Below, piece after piece: positions 1 through 10,498 of a stretch of DNA of 64,000 bases. Source of the stretch: Hymenopus coronatus (Eukaryota > Arthropoda > Insecta > Mantodea > Hymenopodidae); assembly GCA_030762935.1 (NCBI GenBank), contig CM060882.1, forward strand, positions 22,077,001-22,141,000, read 5' to 3'. A program made the position numbers and the translations under genes. The notes beneath the pieces are model-generated. The model worked only from the letters and a program-made list of their open reading frames with translations, searched no databases and had not been told where the DNA came from. Every line of letters starts with the position of its first letter. The stretch's first letter is position 1.

Positions 1-686
1 ACGGAATTTTGCTTAACTGCTAAACCGTAAGAGATGGACAAAACTTACCACACAAAAAATGTAGAGCACGTTAAAACACACAATTAGTGTAACATACATG
101 TTGATCGTTTTTGAGATATTCCTTGTTATTGGTTTCAGCTTCGAAAAACTTACACTTTTCTCATACATGAATTTGTCAATTCCTATCCATACAAAGGAAC
201 TTCAGTCGCATAGCAACCAGCTTTTGACTATTACTTCCGTGTTTTGCTTCTACTTGCACAGTCGCCCTCCGTGGTGTAATGGTTACCATGCTGACTTCAT
301 ATACCCAAGGTCGCGGGTTCAAACCCGGCGGACGATGGATTTTTTCGGGTGTAAAAATCCTTAGCATGGCTTCCTTCGGAAGGGAAGTAAAGCTGTGGGT
401 CCCGTGTCGTAGATTTACGGCACGTAAAAGAACCTCAAGTCTGATAAGAGAGGCCTCTGAGCAAAATTAAGGGTCTTTCACACCCAATTTAGAATGGGAC
501 GCTGAGAACCACAGTAGTTAAAGAGCGTCCATAAATAACAAGCCATTTACATTTTTTCTACTTGCACGGAAGCAAGTGATATGACTATTTCTGCTAATTT
601 TTGCTCGACTAAATAGAAGCATAAGCTTTATAACAATAATTTGTTGCAGAGATGTAGAGAAAGTCATGTGAATGGAACAGATCAGC
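1..686 (+). mobile_element. Hel-1 copy, right part, with nested SINE-A
   Basis: Forward-orientation Hel-1 copy cut by the window start. It runs from the AACCGTAAGAGATGGAC segment to the 3' subterminal repeat (GTAGAGAAAGT) and the terminal stem-loop near 661-685, where the usual CACATCAG reads CAGATCAG. A SINE-A sits inside at 260-555, flanked by a 12-bp duplication of Hel-1 sequence. Confidence 0.85.
248..567 (+). mobile_element. SINE-A copy with 12-bp target duplication
   Basis: A tRNA-derived SINE occupies about 260-555. Pol III box A TGGTGTAATGG is at 272-282 and box B GGTTCAAACCC at 316-326. A non-tRNA body follows, containing GGGACGCTGAGAACCACAG near 496-515. The duplication TTCTACTTGCAC lies at 248-259 and 556-567, inside Hel-1 sequence, so the SINE inserted after Hel-1. 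It is a retroposon rather than a functional tRNA: the anticodon arm does not fold well and 230 bp of body is attached. Confidence 0.88.
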
Positions 687-1673
687 CTTTTTTTTTTTTT
701 TTGGGTGCAATGCAGTACTTATTGTAGTAATACTATTATGATACTATTGCATAAGTAATCGAGATTATAGAATTCTACACAATTCTGTATGCCTTTGTAA
801 TGGTTACAAATTGTTGGTTTCTTTGGTAAGCTGTGGTTGTAAAATGTCACTTTTCATTGTGTTAATCATAGAATTAGAATTAATAGTCCGCTGGGTGAAG
901 AGCTCAAAATCTTTATCCTATGATATCGTTTAGTATCGTAGCTGCAATATTAACAAAATGGCTCAATATTCCATTCCCGGAGGTGACTTCGCTGTAATTA
1001 TCGTGGCATGTCGCGGTTTTGGCTTTGGCTCTCTGCATGTGCTGCTAAACAGAGCAAAGTTCAGGTTGACAAAGCGATATATGTGTTCGCCTGGCGTGCT
1101 GCCGTTCCGCAACACATGCATGCTAGAGAAGTTGCCTAGCGAGCGCGGTTCCTGCGGTGTCCTTTGTTAACGCCGGACAGACGAGCGTTAATCTCACCAC
1201 AAGAACTTGAGAAATTCCTACGCAAATTTGACACACTTTCGTGATTATCTGTATTTGTATCCTGCCTATTGTGTTCTTTATACGAGAAAGAGTGTGTACT
1301 GCTTCAACTCCCTCACAATATGCATTGTGAATCTTGAATGGAGATATTAACTCTATAAAAAAGAACATTTCTGGCTTAAAATTGTATTTTTAGTCTTTTG
1401 TGACTAATTTAATAATAGAAATAGAGAATATTATAAATATTTTTACTTTCCAATTCTTACCCCATCATTTAGGGTCAAATTAACTATAAATAATTATAAT
1501 TATTTGTAGCTAGTTATTTTTGTATATATAATTATTTTATATAATGTTATAATTAATATAAAAATTACATTTTGCATACTAGTATAATGTTATGCAGTGT
1601 ATGCTTAGAAATTAATCAAAACAAAAACATCCTAATGAAAAATATGCAACATGAGAACACTATTCTTTGACTG
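687..1673. other. No recognisable gene
   Basis: A T tract at 688-702 is followed by AT-rich sequence, with a more GC-rich patch near 950-1180. A 70-codon plus-strand frame at 958-1170 has no recognisable domain. The stretch 1370-1640 is strongly AT-rich. Confidence 0.5.
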
Positions 1674-2900
1674 TATAGGGCGTTCAATAAGTCCTTAGAA
1701 AAAACAAAACAAAAAAAATACACTTGTATTTAGTAACCTGGTCTCTTACTAATTGGCAGTAAAAGTTTTGGCTATATCCATCACGTGGTTTTGTTTTTAT
1801 AGGCGATTGAATCAACAATCTTGTTCTTATTTAGAAAGATGGGGAAAAAACAGTTTGGTGCGGTGAATAAATAATTCTATTTAAATACTTAACACCGAAA
1901 GAGATAAAAGCCGAGCTGCATGAAGTTCATGGCACATCTGTTCCCGCGTTTGCACCAATTTACAGTTGGATAAATGGATTTTAACGTGGCCGTACATCCA
2001 CAAATGATGAGCATCGATCCGGACGTCCAATAGAAGTGACTTCTTCCGAAATAATTCACAAAATCCAAGCTATGGTTTTGAGAGATTGACGAATAAAAGT
2101 TCTCGAAATAATAGAGGCCACGGGCATACTATAAGGTACAGTGTTCTCAATTTTGCATCAAAAATTAGGTCTGACATAGGTCTCAGCAAAGTGGGTGCCG
2201 CGTTTGCTCTCAATGGAGAGTAACCGCAATTATGCGATCGATTCGGAAGCAGGTTTGGCACTTTTTCGTCGCAATTTGGCGAGTTTCTGCGTCGATACAT
2301 AACTGTGGATTACACTACTACACTCCTGAGACAAAAATACAGCCAAAACAGTTCGTTTTTAAAGGCGAACCGGCTGAAGAAAGCAAAGGTGGTGAAATCT
2401 GCAGACAAGGAAACGGCCTCGGTTTTTTGGCACGCATTCGATATCGTCTACATTAATTAGTTGAAGAAAGGAAGGGTGATAAATGAAGAGCATTGTTCAT
2501 CGTGATTGCACCGGTTGAACAAATAAATCAAGAAAAAACGTCGTCATCTGGCAAAGAAAACAATTCTCTACCATCAAGACAATGCAAGGGTATACACCTG
2601 CGCAGATTCGATGGCCAAAATTGTAGAATTAAGGTTAAATTACTACAAAATCCACCATATTCACTAGGTTTGGCCTTCAGTGATTTTTTTTTAATTTCTA
2701 AACTTGAAAAAGTGGCTCATCGGAAAACGATTCACGTCAGAGGTCCAAACAGATGTCTATTTTGAGAACCTATGTCAGACCTACTTTTTGGACGGCTTAA
2801 AACAGCTGGAGAAACACTGGGAGAAGTGTATCGATCTAAAGAGTGATTGTGTTGAAAAAATTACTAAAAATAACTTGTTTTTCAATCAACTCGTATTATC
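1674..2900 (+). pseudogene. Decayed mariner transposase
   Basis: Conceptual translation across frames gives the layout of a mariner (DD34D) transposase. It begins MGKKQF at 1839 and soon hits an in-frame stop. KWVPRLLS follows near 2190, then the HYYTPETK block around 2310 (first catalytic region), YHQDNAR near 2570 (second Asp), and the region equivalent to PPYSPDLAPSD near 2655, here altered to PYSLGLAFSDF. The end reads YFLDGLKQLEKHWEKCIDLKSDCVEK near 2785-2865. Several frameshifts and stops break it. A possible left terminal repeat begins near 1674 (GGGCGTTCAATAAGTCC), but I could not find its inverse on the right, so the right boundary is uncertain. The element cannot encode an active enzyme. 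Confidence 0.85.
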
Positions 2901-2904
2901 AACC

Positions 2905-3135
2905 CGTATTACACAGTATAAGTTTAGCAGTATAAAAGAAAACATAACAACACTGGAGCAAAGAACGAGAGCATGTAGTGACTCAGGTTATTACTAGCAT
3001 TATCCAAAATACGCTTAGCAGAATAAATCAATACATGAAGACTGGTAATGAAAATTAGGCAAACATGAGAGCACGTACTGTTTTGCTGTAGTATTAATAT
3101 TATGACGCTTAGCAGAATGAATCAAAATATGAAAA
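2905..3135. repeat. Imperfect tandem repeat, period about 100 bp
   Basis: Two diverged units begin at the GAGAGCA motif at 2967 and 3067. Each contains CGCTTAGCAGAAT followed by AATCAA and ATATGAA or ATACATGAA. A third, weaker partial unit (GTTTAGCAG) lies near 2920. Confidence 0.55.
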
Positions 3136-3142
3136 CAACAAC

Positions 3143-3174
<32 letters not shown>

Positions 3175-3226
3175 CAACAACAATAATAATAATAATAATA
3201 ATAAGAAGAAGAAGAAGAAGAAGAAA
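3136..3226. repeat. Trinucleotide microsatellite
   Basis: Runs of CAA, then AAT/TAA, then CAA, TAA and finally GAA triplets. Low complexity; the YYYY, CCCC and SSSS frames on the minus strand are artefacts of it. Confidence 0.95.
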
Positions 3227-3302
3227 ATACTATGTGCTGTCTGTCATTTTCCCAGATTTTTCGTAACGACGCTTTCATGTTTTGGGTTTGCTTTGCTACG
3301 TA

Positions 3303-4908
3303 AATAAGTGAGTGAAAGTGAGTAGTAAGTAAGTGAGTGAGTGAGTGAGAAAGAGAGTTAGTAATTGAGAAAATGAAGAGAGTGAGTGAGAGAGTGTGCA
3401 GGTGAGTGAATGAGTGAGAGAATGAGAGAGTAAGTCAGTGAATGAGTGAATGAGAGAGTGAGTGACTGAATGAGATAGTGAGTGAGTGAGTGAGTGAGTG
3501 AGTGAGAGAATGAGAGAGTAAGTCAGTGAATGAGTGAATGAGTGAGTGACTGAGTGAATGAATGAGATAGTGAGTGAGTGGTCAGTGAATGAGTGAATGA
3601 GTGAGTGACTGAGTGAATGAATGAGATAGTGAGTGAGTGAGAGAATGAGAGAGTAAGTCAGTGAATGAGTGAATGAGAGAGTGAGTGACTGAGTGAATGA
3701 ATGAGATAGTGAGTGAGTGAGTGAGTGAGAGAATGAGAGAGTAAGTCAGTGAATGAGTGAATGAATGAGATAGTGAGTGAGTGAGTGAGTGAGTGAGAAA
3801 GTGGGTAAGCAAGTAAGTGAGTGAGAGAATTAGAGAGAGTGTGAGTGAGTAAGCAAATGAGTGAGTGAGAGAGTGAGTGCGTGAGTAGGTGAGTAAGTGA
3901 GTGAGTGAGTGAGAGAATGAGAGAGAGAGTGAGTGAATGAGTGAGTGAGAGAGTGAGAGAGTAAGTGAGTGAGTGAATGAATGAGAGAATGAATGAGATA
4001 GTGAGTGAGTGAGTGAGTGAGTGAGTGAGAGAGTGGGTAAGCAAGTAAGTGAGTGAGAGAATTAGAGAGAGTGTGAGTGAGTAAGCAAATGAGTAAGTGA
4101 GTGCGAGAGTGAGTGCGTGAGTAGGTGAGTAACTGAGTTAGTAAGTGAGTGAGTAAGTGAGTGAATGAATGAGAGAATGAGAGAGTGAGTAAGTGAGTAA
4201 GTGAGTGAGTGAATGAATGAGAAAATGAGTGAGATAGTGAGTGGGTGAGAGAATGAGAGAGTAAGTGAGTGAGTGAATGAGAGAATGAGTGAGTGAGAGA
4301 ATAAGAGAGTGAGTGAGTGAGAGAATAAGAGAGTGAATGAGTGAGAAAATGAGAGAGTGAATGAATGAGATAGTGAGTGAGTGAGAAAATGAGAGATTAA
4401 GTGAGTAAGTGAGTGAGTGAGTGAATGAGAGAATGAGAGAGTAAGTGAGTGAGAGAGTGAGAGAATAAGAGAGTGAGTGAGTGAGAGAATAAGAGAGTCA
4501 ATGAGTGAGAGAATGAGAGAGTGAATGAATGAGATAGTGAGTGAGTGAGAAAATGAGAGATTAAGTAAGTGAGTGGGTGAGTGAGTGAATGAGAGAGTGA
4601 GTGAGTGAGAAAATGAGAGAGTGAGTGAGATAGTGAGTTGGTGAGAGAATGAGAGAGTAAGTGAGTAAGAGAGTGAGTGAATGAGAGAGTGAGTAAATCA
4701 GTGAGTGAGTGAATGAGTGAGAGAGTGAGTAAGTATGTGAGTGAGTGAGCGAATGAGAGAGTAAGTCAATGAGTGAGTAAATGAGAGAGTGAGTGAATGA
4801 GTGAGAGAGTAAGTAAGTGAGTGAGTGAGAGAATAAGAGAGTGAGTGAGTAAGATAATGAGTAAGTGAGTGAGAGGGTGAGAGAGTAAGTGACTGAGTAA
4901 GGAATAAG
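3303..4908. repeat. About 1.6-kb GTGA microsatellite array
   Basis: An almost uninterrupted field of GTGA/GAGT units with interspersed AGAGAATGAGAGAGTAAGT variants. The variants give local higher-order blocks, such as a shared block near 3800-3880 and 4040-4110. Minus-strand frames reading SLTHSLTH are translations of the repeat. The array ends directly at a Hel-1 fragment. Confidence 0.95.
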
Positions 4909-4909
4909 T

Positions 4910-4980
4910 GGTGTCGAATTTTTGGGTGTAATACAATACCTTCTCTATACACAATGTAGATAGTACGTGTAGAGAAAGTA
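4910..4980 (-). mobile_element. Hel-1 5'-terminal fragment fused to the GTGA array
   Basis: About 70 bp of the hairpin end in reverse orientation: TCGAATTTTTGGGTG, then the ACCTTCTCTATACAC hairpin, then GTAGAGAAAGT. The rest of the element is missing; the array takes its place. Confidence 0.8.
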
Positions 4981-5322
4981 ATTATGCATCTGTTTCTTCT
5001 TTACTCGACCGGAAGACATATAATAATGTCATGTTACAATAATCAATATCAGATCCTTCTCTTATTAAATTTACATATTTTATAGCCAACAAAGTTGGAG
5101 TTATACCACTATCAAAACAAGGTTTTTGTATATCCCTTTCATATGCGTATAAAAAATTAATGTTTCATCCACGTCACGTCACGCAATCCACGATAAACGT
5201 TTGCATAGACATTACTTCAAATTGAGTGTTATGGGCTTATTTACATGCAACATGCAGCAATAACATAAAAACGTTTATACCATACGTCATCACAATGTGC
5301 CCCTATGAAAGAAAGAAAAACA
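4981..5322. other. No recognisable gene
   Basis: AT-rich sequence without a convincing open frame or repeat signature. Confidence 0.5.
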
Positions 5323-6197
5323 ATCTGATGTGATCCAATCACATTACTTTCTCCACATTTCTGCAACAAATTATTGTTAAAAAGCTTATGCTTCTATTTA
5401 CTTCATGCTAATCGAGAAAAAACTGGCAGAAATAGTCTTATTACTTGCTTCCTTGTAAGTAGAAGCGAAATAAGGGACTACCATAGGTTAAAGTGACAGT
5501 TAAAAGCTGGTTGCTATGTAACTGAAGTTCCTTTGTTTGTATGGACAGGTGTTGACAAATTCCTGAATGAGAAAAGTATACATTTTTTAAAGCTGAAAAC
5601 AATAACAACGAATATCCCCAAGACGATCAACTCCTCGTAAAAAATGTACAGGACATAAATTGTGTGTTTTATTGTAATCTACATTTTTTTGTGTGATACG
5701 TTTTTGTCCAACTCTTACGGTTTAGCAGTTATGCAAAATTCCGTAAAATTCATCCAGAATAAAGAAGTCTCCAGAGGCTATTCCCAGACAATTCAAGATA
5801 TACATTTTATTTGTCAGATAAATATCCTTCATGTAGGATATTTAAATTAAATCGTTAAAGCCATTTTTGAGAAAATAAAAAAAATCGAAGATACTTCCAT
5901 GTAAAGGGTAGTTGTGGGAGAGGGGATTTTCTTGAAAATGTTTGTGTCTCATCCTTGGAAGATAATGAACTTAAATACCAAGTTTGGTATTTGACGGATT
6001 TTTCGTTTTTGAACTGTGTTGCCCAAAGGCGCACACACACGCACACACAAACAGACACACGAACCTTTTTCTAATTTTTTTTATGCAGGGGATACCAAAG
6101 CATGCATTTCCGGTGAAATCTCAGTGTCGAATTTTTTGGGTGCATTACAATATATACCTTCTTTTTAAATTATGTAAATAGTACGAGTAGAGAAAGT
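5323..6197 (-). mobile_element. Hel-1, near full length
   Basis: Reverse orientation. It starts at TCTGATGTGATCCAATCACAT (stem-loop end) and ends at GTAGAGAAAGT. The variable dinucleotide tract is an AC run near 6030-6060. The peptide LKYQVWYLTDFSFLNCV read from it recurs in other copies and is not a gene. Confidence 0.9.
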
Positions 6198-6269
6198 AAA
6201 ATTGCAGTGATCAATACGCAATTGAGCCAATATCAATTTCTCCCGTCGAGGTTGATGAGAGGAAGTTAC

Positions 6270-6707
6270 CTAGTTTACTGGAAGGTCTTTTACTACTCTA
6301 AGCTTGTTTCCGCGGAGAGCTAACCACTCTTCATGCCAGCACGAAAGTACCGCTCTACGCATAAAAAGCTGAAAGTCTTCTGATGCAACACAAGAAATTT
6401 CAGTATTGGGTTCTGTGGTTGCCAAACCTGCCAGTTCATTCCCCGGCAAGTGAATGTGATCAGGAAACTATGCTCACTCCCGGAAGCATGTACAGCTCAC
6501 TAAGGCTATGAAGTGCTCTAAGGGAATCACTCATAATAAGGCATTCATCTTAAGTGCGAGAGCCAGCATGACGGTATATTGCATGCACCTCTGTACTCTA
6601 AATGGATGTGCTACTATGAAAACCGAATGTATATTGTTCCATGCCATTACAAAGGCACATCAACACCATCAGTGTACTTACTTCCATCAGTGTATTCACA
6701 AATTTGG
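6270..6707 (-). pseudogene. LINE ORF2 C-terminal remnant (RNase H domain)
   Basis: On the minus strand I read EYTDGSKYTDGV near 6670-6700, which resembles the first Asp block of LINE RNase H. SDSLRALHSLSEL follows near 6500-6540 (DS..AL block). After that comes HIHLPGNELAGLATTEP near 6410-6450, which resembles the GNE.AD block, and then an open 62-codon stretch with W(H)EEW and NKLRVVKD ending at a stop at 6270-6272. This order and spacing fit the RNase H of I-clade-like non-LTR retrotransposons, which cleaves the RNA of the RNA/DNA hybrid during reverse transcription. The domain is in at least three frames with stops, and HIH has lost the usual G.GI context, so it is dead. A 24-bp A run at 6709-6732 adjoins its upstream side. 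Confidence 0.7.
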
Positions 6708-6733
6708 TAAAAAAAAAAAAAAAAAAAAAAAAT
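6708..6733 (+). repeat. Poly(A) tract
   Basis: About 24 A residues followed by TAAACACC. It may be a retroposon tail or a simple expansion. Confidence 0.8.
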
Positions 6734-6956
6734 AAACACCTACGGATACCAGATACAGACATTGTGGACTTCCGGTATGCCGTCATCTCGAGGTTTACGT
6801 GGGTGCACCCTCTCCGCCTTTCTTTGTTGGTGAATGCGGTTTGGAAATACAGCTCTCGGCAGTGGAGTGACGGAGTCGTCTGTGGAACCAAGGGTGTTAA
6901 GTTAGACCTAGGGCGCGGATTCCTAGCGCTGCCCGCGTCCAGATGAACTTCTTGGA
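6734..6956. other. Possible LINE-derived sequence, unassigned
   Basis: Lies upstream (minus strand) of the RNase H remnant. Short minus-strand frames exist, but I could not match a reverse-transcriptase motif. Confidence 0.3.
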
Positions 6957-7640
6957 CTTTTTTTTTTTTTTTTGGAAAGGGGGAGACAGAGAGAGTTGGA
7001 AGGTATAAAGAATGGCTTATCTCGCCATTAGGTGAAGTGCGGGAATAGGAAGAATGTTACGGGTTCGAAGGAGATAAACCGGGATGGAGAGGTTCCGCTG
7101 AGCACCCTCGTTAGTGCGGCGGTTGCTGCTGGCCGAATTGGCGGCTCAGCAGAAGGTAGCGGTAGTTCCGGGTGACAGACATGGCCGAGGCCCTGTCTGC
7201 CACCCGGGGAGTTAAGGATGGTTTGGTAGGAGTGCATGGTGTCTTTTATTTTCTGATTTTTGTGGTTGCTTTTGCCAGCCTTAATAAAGGCTTAGGCTTG
7301 ATGTTTGTTTGGGGTTTGGGTCAAGTAGTCTGTTGTCAATAGGTCACAGAGTGGTTGTGGTAATCGTCTCTATTGGCTTCAATGTATGCGTTGAAGAAGG
7401 ACAGGTTGCGCCTTCTTTTAGCGCTTCGGGGTGTGAGTGGTCGTTGTGTTTCTGTCGGAGATGGTGTGTCCGTTCGCTGTGTGATTGCAGTCGGTGGCGA
7501 GTTTTCGGTCGTTGCGTCTGTGTCGGAGTGGTGTGACTGTCGGTCAGTGAGTTGTGACGTCATTCGTCTGAGGCCTTCGTCCAGGACCATGTCAGGGACC
7601 CACCAAGGTGGTTCTTTCCCCGCGGTTCGGTTTTAGCCAA
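6957..7640 (-). mobile_element. GC-rich retroposon-like segment with poly(A) tail
   Basis: The segment is much more GC-rich than its surroundings. Read on the minus strand it ends in a 17-nt poly(A) (T run at 6957-6974) after a CT-rich stretch, as a retroposed 3' end would. An 84-codon minus-strand frame (7336-7590) is basic and rich in S, T and P, ending near NLSFFNAYIEANRDDY. It could be a piece of a LINE ORF1, but I do not recognise a domain. The 5' limit is uncertain. Confidence 0.4.
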
Positions 7641-7737
7641 CCGTCGATAATTCTTTCTTATCATCTTCTACTGGAATCTGACGCAAAATAAACCCATAGG
7701 TGATGAGTGTGGAAACCCGTTCTGAAAGAAACGGAGT

Positions 7738-7982
7738 TTTGTTTATGGAACTGCTGTGGTTCTCAGCGTCCCATTCTATACCGGGCGCGTAAAGGCCGCT
7801 TAATTTTGCTCAGAGGCCTCTCTATCAGGCTTGAGGTTCTTTGATGTCCCGTAAATCTACGACACGGGACAAACGGCTTTACCTTCCTTCCGAAAGAAGC
7901 CATGCTAAGGATTTTTACGCCCGAACCCGCGACCTTGGGTTTATGAAGTTAGCATGGTATCCACTACACCACGGAGGACGAC
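7738..7982 (-). mobile_element. SINE-A copy
   Basis: Reverse orientation. The body (CTGCTGTGGTTCTCAGCGTCCC) is on the left. On the right is the tRNA-like head, with ACCTTGGGTTTATGAAG and CCACTACACCACGGAGG. Part of box B is lost: the sequence reads CGAACCCGCGACC where the consensus has CGGGTTTGAACCCG. Confidence 0.85.
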
Positions 7983-8175
7983 ACCCCTTTGGAGTGTACC
8001 AAACAGCCAACCAACGGTTTTATACCGAAGACCCTTTAGAAATACCAACCCAACATTTGCCTAACGACAAGGGAAATCCACGAAAAACCCAGGTGAGAAA
8101 AGACTGTCAACGGGGATCGAACCCATGATGTCGGTCACATAAACTACACAGCAGGACCTGAGAACTGAGGTGTGA
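7983..8175 (-). mobile_element. tRNA-related SINE fragment (shared core)
   Basis: Contains GGGAAATCCACGAAAAACCC near 8071-8090, a variant of the core also seen at 42650 and 52235. Downstream is GGGGATCGAACCC (8114-8126), an inverted box B. Most of the head is missing or unrecognisable. Confidence 0.55.
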
Positions 8176-8610
8176 CAGGTGCCCCAGGGATTTCTGTGTG
8201 TTTTTTATTAGACCGGTACCTATTTAATAAACAGGTTCCCCTTACTTACGCAAGGACGGAAGTAGATACGCCACATACGCGCATCACCCGCATAGCGGGA
8301 TCACTATCGAGTGACATTACTAGCTCCTGTCTACTAAGCTCTCCAGGTTAGCTGTTGGAGGCGTCTCACAACCCCGCCCAGGCCTCACCGCTTATACGTA
8401 CCTAATATCCCATTGGTTTCATGAACTACTCCGTCGAGTCCAACCCAATCACAACAACTCCCTTACGGGATGCGCTCAGGTTTTTCGACCCGACGTAATT
8501 CTAGTAACGTCAGAGGTACCACGGGTCCTACGAGGTCTGCAGCGCTCGCGCCGCAGAGCTGAAGAGGTCGGACCCCCCCCCCTGGGGAGCTGTCAGCAAC
8601 AGACGAAACT
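8176..8610. other. No recognisable gene
   Basis: Moderately GC-rich sequence without a long frame or known motif. It ends with a short C run near 8573-8582. Confidence 0.4.
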
Positions 8611-8888
8611 TCCTGAGCCATCCCGCTCGATCTTCTTTCATTAGCTTAACCTCAACTTTTTCTTGTTAGATAGTTTTCCTAAGTTGCTTCGTTTTCCTAT
8701 TCCGTTTACACAGTTATTTCTGCAATTTACTTCTCTGCTAATTATTTTCTCGTTATGAACTTCACTTCTCCAATGTATGTATTATACTCCTACGTTCGAA
8801 GGAAACTTTAAAATTAGTTGAAGTTTTTATTTTTACCTTTGCTAAAGGAGTGGAGAAATGAATGGTGCAGCACTGCAGGTATAGGGCA
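8611..8888. repeat. Segment A, copy 1 (Hel-1 empty site)
   Basis: About 275 bp, from GAGCCATCCCGCTCGATCTTC to TGCAGGTATAGGGCAAAAA. It is repeated at 10451-10498 plus 11347-11585. Here CCTCAACTTTTTCTTGTTA is uninterrupted, whereas copy 2 has a complete Hel-1 between the T residues. Confidence 0.85.
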
Positions 8889-9719
8889 AAAAATCTGTTG
8901 AGTTCCATTTACACAAACAACTTTCCTCACAAAAGATTATTCTTCTATCTACGACATGCTAATCAAGATAAACCTCAGCGGAAATTGTTTTATTACTTGC
9001 TTCCTTGTATGTAGAAGGGACATAATGGAATAGATTACCTAAATCGATAGTCAAATCTTATAAAAGCTTGTCTTATATGAAACAACAGAAGTTCGTTTAG
9101 CTTTGCATGGCCTACAGTAAAACAAGAGAGATGAATCGAAGCGTCACTTCCTGTTTGAGAAAAGTTCAAATAGTTTAAGATTGAAACCAATAACAAGGAT
9201 ATCTCAGAAACAGTCAGCTCTACATAAAAACCGTGTATGACGCAAATCATGTGCTTTAACGAGATCTACATTTTTTGTGTAGTAAGTTTTTGTCTATCTC
9301 TTACGGTTTAACTGTTATTCAAAAATCATCCAGAATAAACAGGCCTTCAGAAGCTATTCCCAGAAAATTCAAAATATACACCTTATTTGTGATGTAGATA
9401 TCTTTAATATACTGTATTTTAATCAAAAGTCGTTAGAACCATTTTGAGAAAATAAAACATTTCGAAGTTTTTCCATGTAAAGCGTAGCTTGGATGGGGAG
9501 ATTTTCTTAAAAACTTCGTGTCGCATCCTTGGAAAATATTAAACATAAATACAAAGTTTGATATTTAACGGCCTTTCTGTTTTTGAGCTATGCACACACA
9601 GACCATTTTCTAAAATGTTTTTTCGGACTCAGGTGACCTCGAAACATATATTTCCGTTGAAATCTTGGTATCGAATTCTTGGTTGGAATACAATACCTTC
9701 CTTCTCTGTACACTATGTA

Positions 9720-10415
9720 CGAGGGCTGTTTTTTTCAACCTCCTATAGGCTATAAATACAAGACAAGTTCATAGAAAACAATTATTTTATTACTAGAAGT
9801 TTTGTACACTTATGGTTACTTTTCAACATAATCAAGAAAAGATTGAGACATTTATCGTACCTGTGCACAAGCTTTGCAATACCCGCTTCAAAAAATGTTG
9901 CCGCCAATGATTTCAAGTGAACATTGACGTTGTTTTGAAGATCTTCGTTGGTTTGAAAGTGCTGCCCTCCTAGCCACGTCTTCAGTTCAGGGAAAAGGTG
10001 AAAGTCGCTGGGTGCCAGGTCAGGACTGTACGGTGGATGATCGAAAATGCCCCATTGAAATTGTTCAAGGAGCCGGTGGGTTGTGCCACCAGTGTGTGGA
10101 CGAGCGTTGTCATGGATCAACGCAATTCTTGTAGTCAGCATTCCTCTTCGTTTGTTTTGAATGCTCTCCGCAAACGTCGTAAAGTACGAAGATCTTCAAA
10201 ACTTCGTCAATGCTCATTTGAAATCATTGGCGGCAACATTTTTTAAGCGGGTATTGCAAAGCTTGTGCACAGGTACGTTAAACGTCTCAATATTTTCGGT
10301 GATTATGTTGAAAACTAACCATAGTGTACAAAACATTTAGTAATAAAATAATTGTTTTCTATGAACTTGTCTTTTATTTATAGCCTCTCTGAGGTTGAAA
10401 AAAAAATGTCCCTTG
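9720..10415. mobile_element. Inverted-duplication (foldback) mariner, TA target
   Basis: A 696-bp element flanked by TA (9718-9719 and 10416-10417). The left end reads CGAGGGCTGTTTTTTTCAACC. The complement of the right end reads CAAGGGACATTTTTTTTTCAACC. The match continues inward for more than 200 bp, so both arms carry the same transposase 3' end facing opposite ways (about 9727-9945 and 10187-10410). Confidence 0.9.
9782..10141 (-). pseudogene. Mariner transposase, C-terminal half
   Basis: A 119-codon open frame carries LIHDNARPH (second catalytic Asp block of the DD34D triad). HPPYSPDLAPSDFHLFPELKTWLGGQHF follows, the third-Asp block and its usual continuation, and then FFEAGIAKLVHRYDKCLNLF near the C terminus. 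The HTH N-terminal half and the first Asp are absent, so it cannot cut or join DNA. The same C-terminal coding stretch recurs inverted on the plus strand at about 10187-10310, with a one-residue frame change (TTTTTTAAGCG instead of TTTTTTGAAGCG). The arrangement suggests that two 3' halves joined head to head, leaving an element with two right ends. A trans-acting mariner could in principle still recognise it. Confidence 0.92.
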
Positions 10416-10450
10416 TACATAGTACGTATAGAGAAAGCAAAAATCGCAAC

Positions 10451-10498
10451 CTAAGCCATCCGCTTGATCTTCTTTCATTAGCGTAGCCTCAGTTTTTT
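10451..10498. repeat. Segment A, copy 2, left part
   Basis: Matches 8613-8658 up to the T tract. It is followed by a Hel-1 insertion and continues at 11347. Confidence 0.8.

Larger units (their letters stand above)
8889..10438 (-). mobile_element. Hel-1 interrupted by an inverted-duplication mariner
   Basis: The reverse-orientation copy starts at AATCTGTTGAGTTCCATTTAC. It is interrupted within the CTATGTACATAG palindrome by the element at 9720-10415 and resumes as CATAGTACGTATAGAGAAAGC. About 850 bp is Hel-1 sequence. Confidence 0.88.

Noticed and set aside
958..1170. Possible small gene (70 codons)
   Set aside because: No domain, no conserved features, no splice or promoter evidence.
3582..4954. 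Open frames rich in Ser-Leu-Thr-His, up to 128 codons
   Set aside because: They are translations of the GTGA microsatellite; similar frames exist in other phases and no start context or non-repeat sequence supports a protein.
7336..7590. Basic 84-codon minus-strand frame as a host gene
   Set aside because: It overlaps two plus-strand frames and lies in a retroposon-like segment with a poly(A) tail; I could not tell it from chance.
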